Assembly: GCA_005239165.1 (NCBI GenBank)
Contig: RAPG01000013.1
Coordinates: 86,014 to 150,013, forward strand
Length of the DNA: 64,000 nt
Direction: 5' to 3'
Source: Allopusillimonas ginsengisoli
GTDB lineage: Bacteria; Pseudomonadota; Gammaproteobacteria; Burkholderiales; Burkholderiaceae_B
Shown here: positions 62,287 to 64,000 of the stretch, piece after piece
Numbering within the stretch: position 1 is the first letter of the stretch
How the letters are laid out: every line of letters starts with the position of its first letter
Program-made: the position numbers and the translations under genes
Notes under the pieces: generated by a model
Database searches by the model: none
What the model saw: only the letters and a program-made list of their open reading frames with translations
What the model was told of the DNA's origin: nothing

Positions 62287-63075
62287 CTAGCTGGGATCAG
62301 CGACGACTTTGATGTCGGGATCAAGTCCCCATTTTTCCAGTATCTTTCTGATGGTCCCGTTGTCCTGCAGTTTTTTGATGGATTGGTTGAGGGTATCGAG
62401 ACGTTTCTGATCATCCTTTCGTACCACCAGACCCACATTACGGACAATCACGGGCTTGTATGACTCTACGAGATGCATGCCAGAGAAAGAAGGTTGTGCC
62501 AGCGTTTTCTTGGCAATCGGGTAGTCAAGCAATACGGCATCTACCCGTTTGTTTTGCAGGTCTTTCAGCATGTTTGCCGATGAGTCGTACTGCTTTATTT
62601 CTTTGAAGGCACCGCTTTTCTCGGCGGGTGCGACATAGGCGGTTCCGAGCTGAATGCCTATTGTCATTCCCTGCATGTCCTTGAACGCGGTGTACTGCTT
62701 CTGGTCTTCGTCACGTACGACTAATCCTTCTCCATATGCCAGGAGTGGATCAGAAAAAGAGACTATTTTGGCGCGTTCTGGCGTTTTCACCATGGCGGCC
62801 GAAATAATGTCGATCCGTTTGGTTTGCAGAGAACTGATTAAAGACGCAAACGTAATCGCGTTTATCTTGGGCGTGAAGCCAACGTCTTTGCCAATGGCGT
62901 CGATCAGATCGACCATAATGCCCTGAATGGTATTGGTGGCTGGGTCCAGATAAGTGAACGGCATGCCAGTGGGGGTAGACCCGACATTGATAGTCTGATC
63001 AGCAGCAACAGCACTCAAGGGAATGATGCTGGCCAGGCCAATGGCCAAGCTTGCGATAGTGGTTGTCAATTTCAT
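62287..63075 (-). CDS. polar amino-acid type ABC substrate-binding protein
   Basis: 262 residues, SBP_bac_3 family. Signal peptide 1-25 (IGLASIIPLSAVAADQ). Ligand-domain text STPTGMPFTYLDPATNTIQG and VDLIDAIGKDVGFTPKINAI, then SAAMVKTPERAKIVSFSDPL typical of the family. The canonical Arg that binds the ligand carboxylate is replaced here within AAMVKTPERA (Arg retained as ER). Ligand unknown. GAGGAAG precedes the ATG. Confidence 0.92.
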   Translation of the reverse strand: MKLTTTIASLAIGLASIIPLSAVAADQTINVGSTPTGMPFTYLDPATNTIQGIMVDLIDAIGKDVGFTPKINAITFASLISSLQTKRIDIISAAMVKTPERAKIVSFSDPLLAYGEGLVVRDEDQKQYTAFKDMQGMTIGIQLGTAYVAPAEKSGAFKEIKQYDSSANMLKDLQNKRVDAVLLDYPIAKKTLAQPSFSGMHLVESYKPVIVRNVGLVVRKDDQKRLDTLNQSIKKLQDNGTIRKILEKWGLDPDIKVVADPS

Positions 63076-63099
63076 GTTTGTCTTCCTCGTAAGTAAGGA

Positions 63100-63723
63100 T
63101 TACTTCTGTTTTCGGATAATGGCCCAGATAACATAGGTTTCCGTATCACCCGGGTTGCTCCACTTGCGTGGTGTGTCGCTCTGATAGCAAAAGCTGTCAC
63201 CCTCCTCTAGCACGATGAGTTGGTTCTCTATCCAGAGTTCCAGCTTGCCGAAAATGACGCTGCCGGCGACCTCGCCGCCGTCGGTCACGAAAAAAGCCTC
63301 TCCTGTGGAACCGCCCGGCTGAATCTTGACGCGATACAAGTCAAGTGCCGTAGCGCGTTCGGGAGTGATAATCTGTTTTGTAATATGCTTGTCTTTCATC
63401 ACCAGTGTCTGGTGATTACGGGCCCGTGCTATCCAGCCATTGGCCTCTCCATCTGTTTTTTGCAGATTGGCAAGCAGGTCATTGACCGATATATCGAGTC
63501 CAGCAGTAAGGATGCTGAGTGTCTTGATGGATGCCGAACTCAAGCCCCGCTCCACCTGACTCAGTGTGCCAACGGCCAGACCCGTGCGAGCTGAAAGCGC
63601 TTGCAGCGACAAACCTTGTTGCCGTCTGTGCTCTCGCAGTTGCTGGCCTACCCAGAAATCAATAAACGAGTGCACATGCTTTGGGCTTTTAAGTGAGGAC
63701 GAATTTTTCAAGATATCAGCCAT
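63100..63723 (-). CDS. XRE-family regulator with cupin sensor domain (PuuR-like)
   Basis: 207 residues. HTH_XRE at about 28-82 (LREHRRQQGLSLQALSARTG, LAVGTLSQVERGLSSASIKT) and a C-terminal cupin (about 125-200; VKIQPGGSTGEAFFVTDGGE, LEEGDSFCYQSDTPRKWSNP). This layout (PuuR, SutR and others) represses amine or amino-acid catabolic genes and responds to a small ligand bound by the cupin. First gene of the operon; a palindrome lies directly upstream of its ATG and no ribosome site is visible, so it may be leaderless or weakly translated. Confidence 0.92.
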   Translation of the reverse strand: MADILKNSSSLKSPKHVHSFIDFWVGQQLREHRRQQGLSLQALSARTGLAVGTLSQVERGLSSASIKTLSILTAGLDISVNDLLANLQKTDGEANGWIARARNHQTLVMKDKHITKQIITPERATALDLYRVKIQPGGSTGEAFFVTDGGEVAGSVIFGKLELWIENQLIVLEEGDSFCYQSDTPRKWSNPGDTETYVIWAIIRKQK

Positions 63724-63731
63724 TTTCGTTT

Positions 63732-63748
63732 AAATGAAAATTTCATTT
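63732..63748. promoter_or_regulatory. palindromic operator candidate of the XRE regulator
   Basis: AAATGAAA, one central A, TTTCATTT: 8-bp arms, 63732-63748, 8 bases upstream of the regulator's ATG and between it and the divergent gene. Size and position suit an XRE dimer operator that could control both directions. Confidence 0.65.
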
Positions 63749-63825
63749 TTACTGTACGTGTTTGCCAGCCTAAGATACAAGTTAGGTATAACCCTAGCGT
63801 GTTCTTGTTTTTCTTTGTCTTTGCC

Positions 63826-64000
63826 ATGTCTCAATCCATACATCTGCTCGTCATCGATCCTCAAAACGATTTTTGCGATTTACCAGAAAACATGCTGCCT
63901 GCAGACCCTTTAAAACCTTCTCAGGGTCGAGGCTGTGTGAAAACGCATTTTGGGTTTTCCAGTCCGGCGGTTGGCGCAGAATTGCATCATAATTTCCCAG
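63826..64000 (+). pseudogene. nicotinamidase/isochorismatase-type hydrolase start, apparently interrupted by an IS end
   Basis: From ATG 63826 the first 28 codons (SIHLLVIDPQNDFCDLPENM..., with the catalytic Asp in DPQNDF) match the start of cysteine hydrolases of the nicotinamidase family. After LPADP the reading becomes unlike the family (KPSQGRGCVKTHF...), though no stop occurs before the window ends. The change coincides with sequence resembling an insertion-sequence terminus. The gene is divergent from the XRE regulator. Confidence 0.6.
63918..64000. mobile_element. probable left end of an insertion sequence
   Basis: GTCGAGGCTGTGTGAAAACG near 63925-63945 resembles the terminal inverted repeat of several IS5- or IS1182-like elements (G-GGCTGTGTGAAAAC type). 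The window ends about 60 bases later, before any transposase. Boundary uncertain by about 15 bases. Family recognition is from memory and moderate. Confidence 0.45.

Overview
The window is chromosomal DNA from a beta-proteobacterium, most probably Alcaligenaceae (Bordetella/Achromobacter/Pusillimonas/Advenella side). That placement is inferred from the gene set: a narK1-narK2-narGHJI-PPIase-narXL locus, a DUF3649/PepSY/DUF3325 iron cassette, many ABC uptake systems and moderately GC-rich coding DNA. The genus cannot be fixed from the sequence. I saw no tRNA, rRNA, CRISPR array or prophage. The only mobile-element signal is at the extreme right edge.

Layout. 1-6.3 kb: 3' part of a dihydrolipoyl dehydrogenase gene, an exported nucleosidase, a Cupin_5 protein, a helicase-like remnant, an NADP oxidoreductase, and a small molybdopterin-fold protein followed by a wrecked sensor kinase and its LuxR-type response regulator. 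6.5-20.1 kb: a complete respiratory nitrate reduction locus with two nitrate/nitrite carriers, NarGHJI, a parvulin-type isomerase and the NarX/NarL two-component system. 20-38 kb: housekeeping and stress genes (dadA-like, DUF4139, alkB, kup, mtfA, YbaK-type deacylase, hsp20 with a sigma-32 promoter, HIT, nhaA, thiC with a TPP riboswitch, a hydroxyacyl-CoA dehydrogenase, GST, NUDIX, methyltransferase). 39-41.6 kb: a likely Fur-controlled iron cassette. 42-46 kb: divergent lysE/argP, a small parvulin and a DUF4105 protein. 46-50.9 kb: a catabolic or signalling cluster encoding the two halves of the plant Tm-1 protein as separate genes. 51-57 kb: an acetylpolyamine amidohydrolase with a PotBCDA-type importer under a GntR regulator. 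58.6-63.7 kb: a minus-strand operon with an XRE-cupin regulator, an amino-acid type ABC importer, a PuuB-like flavin oxidase and a GhrA-like reductase. 63.8-64 kb: a nicotinamidase-type gene apparently interrupted by an insertion sequence.

Two themes stand out. First, five genes (lpd, narK2, the hydroxyacyl-CoA dehydrogenase, the PepSY protein, the GhrA-like gene) are each broken by loss of a single base in a homopolymer run. This looks like systematic under-calling in the read data, or recent decay. Two of the sites are also slippery heptamers. Second, older decay is visible: a sensor kinase and an oligopeptide ABC ATPase survive only as internally deleted remnants that still read in frame.

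I found no convincing wholly new system. The best candidates for follow-up are the split Tm-1 cluster, the amine oxidase/hydroxyacid reductase operon, several perfect inverted repeats in intergenic DNA, and small unannotated ORFs.
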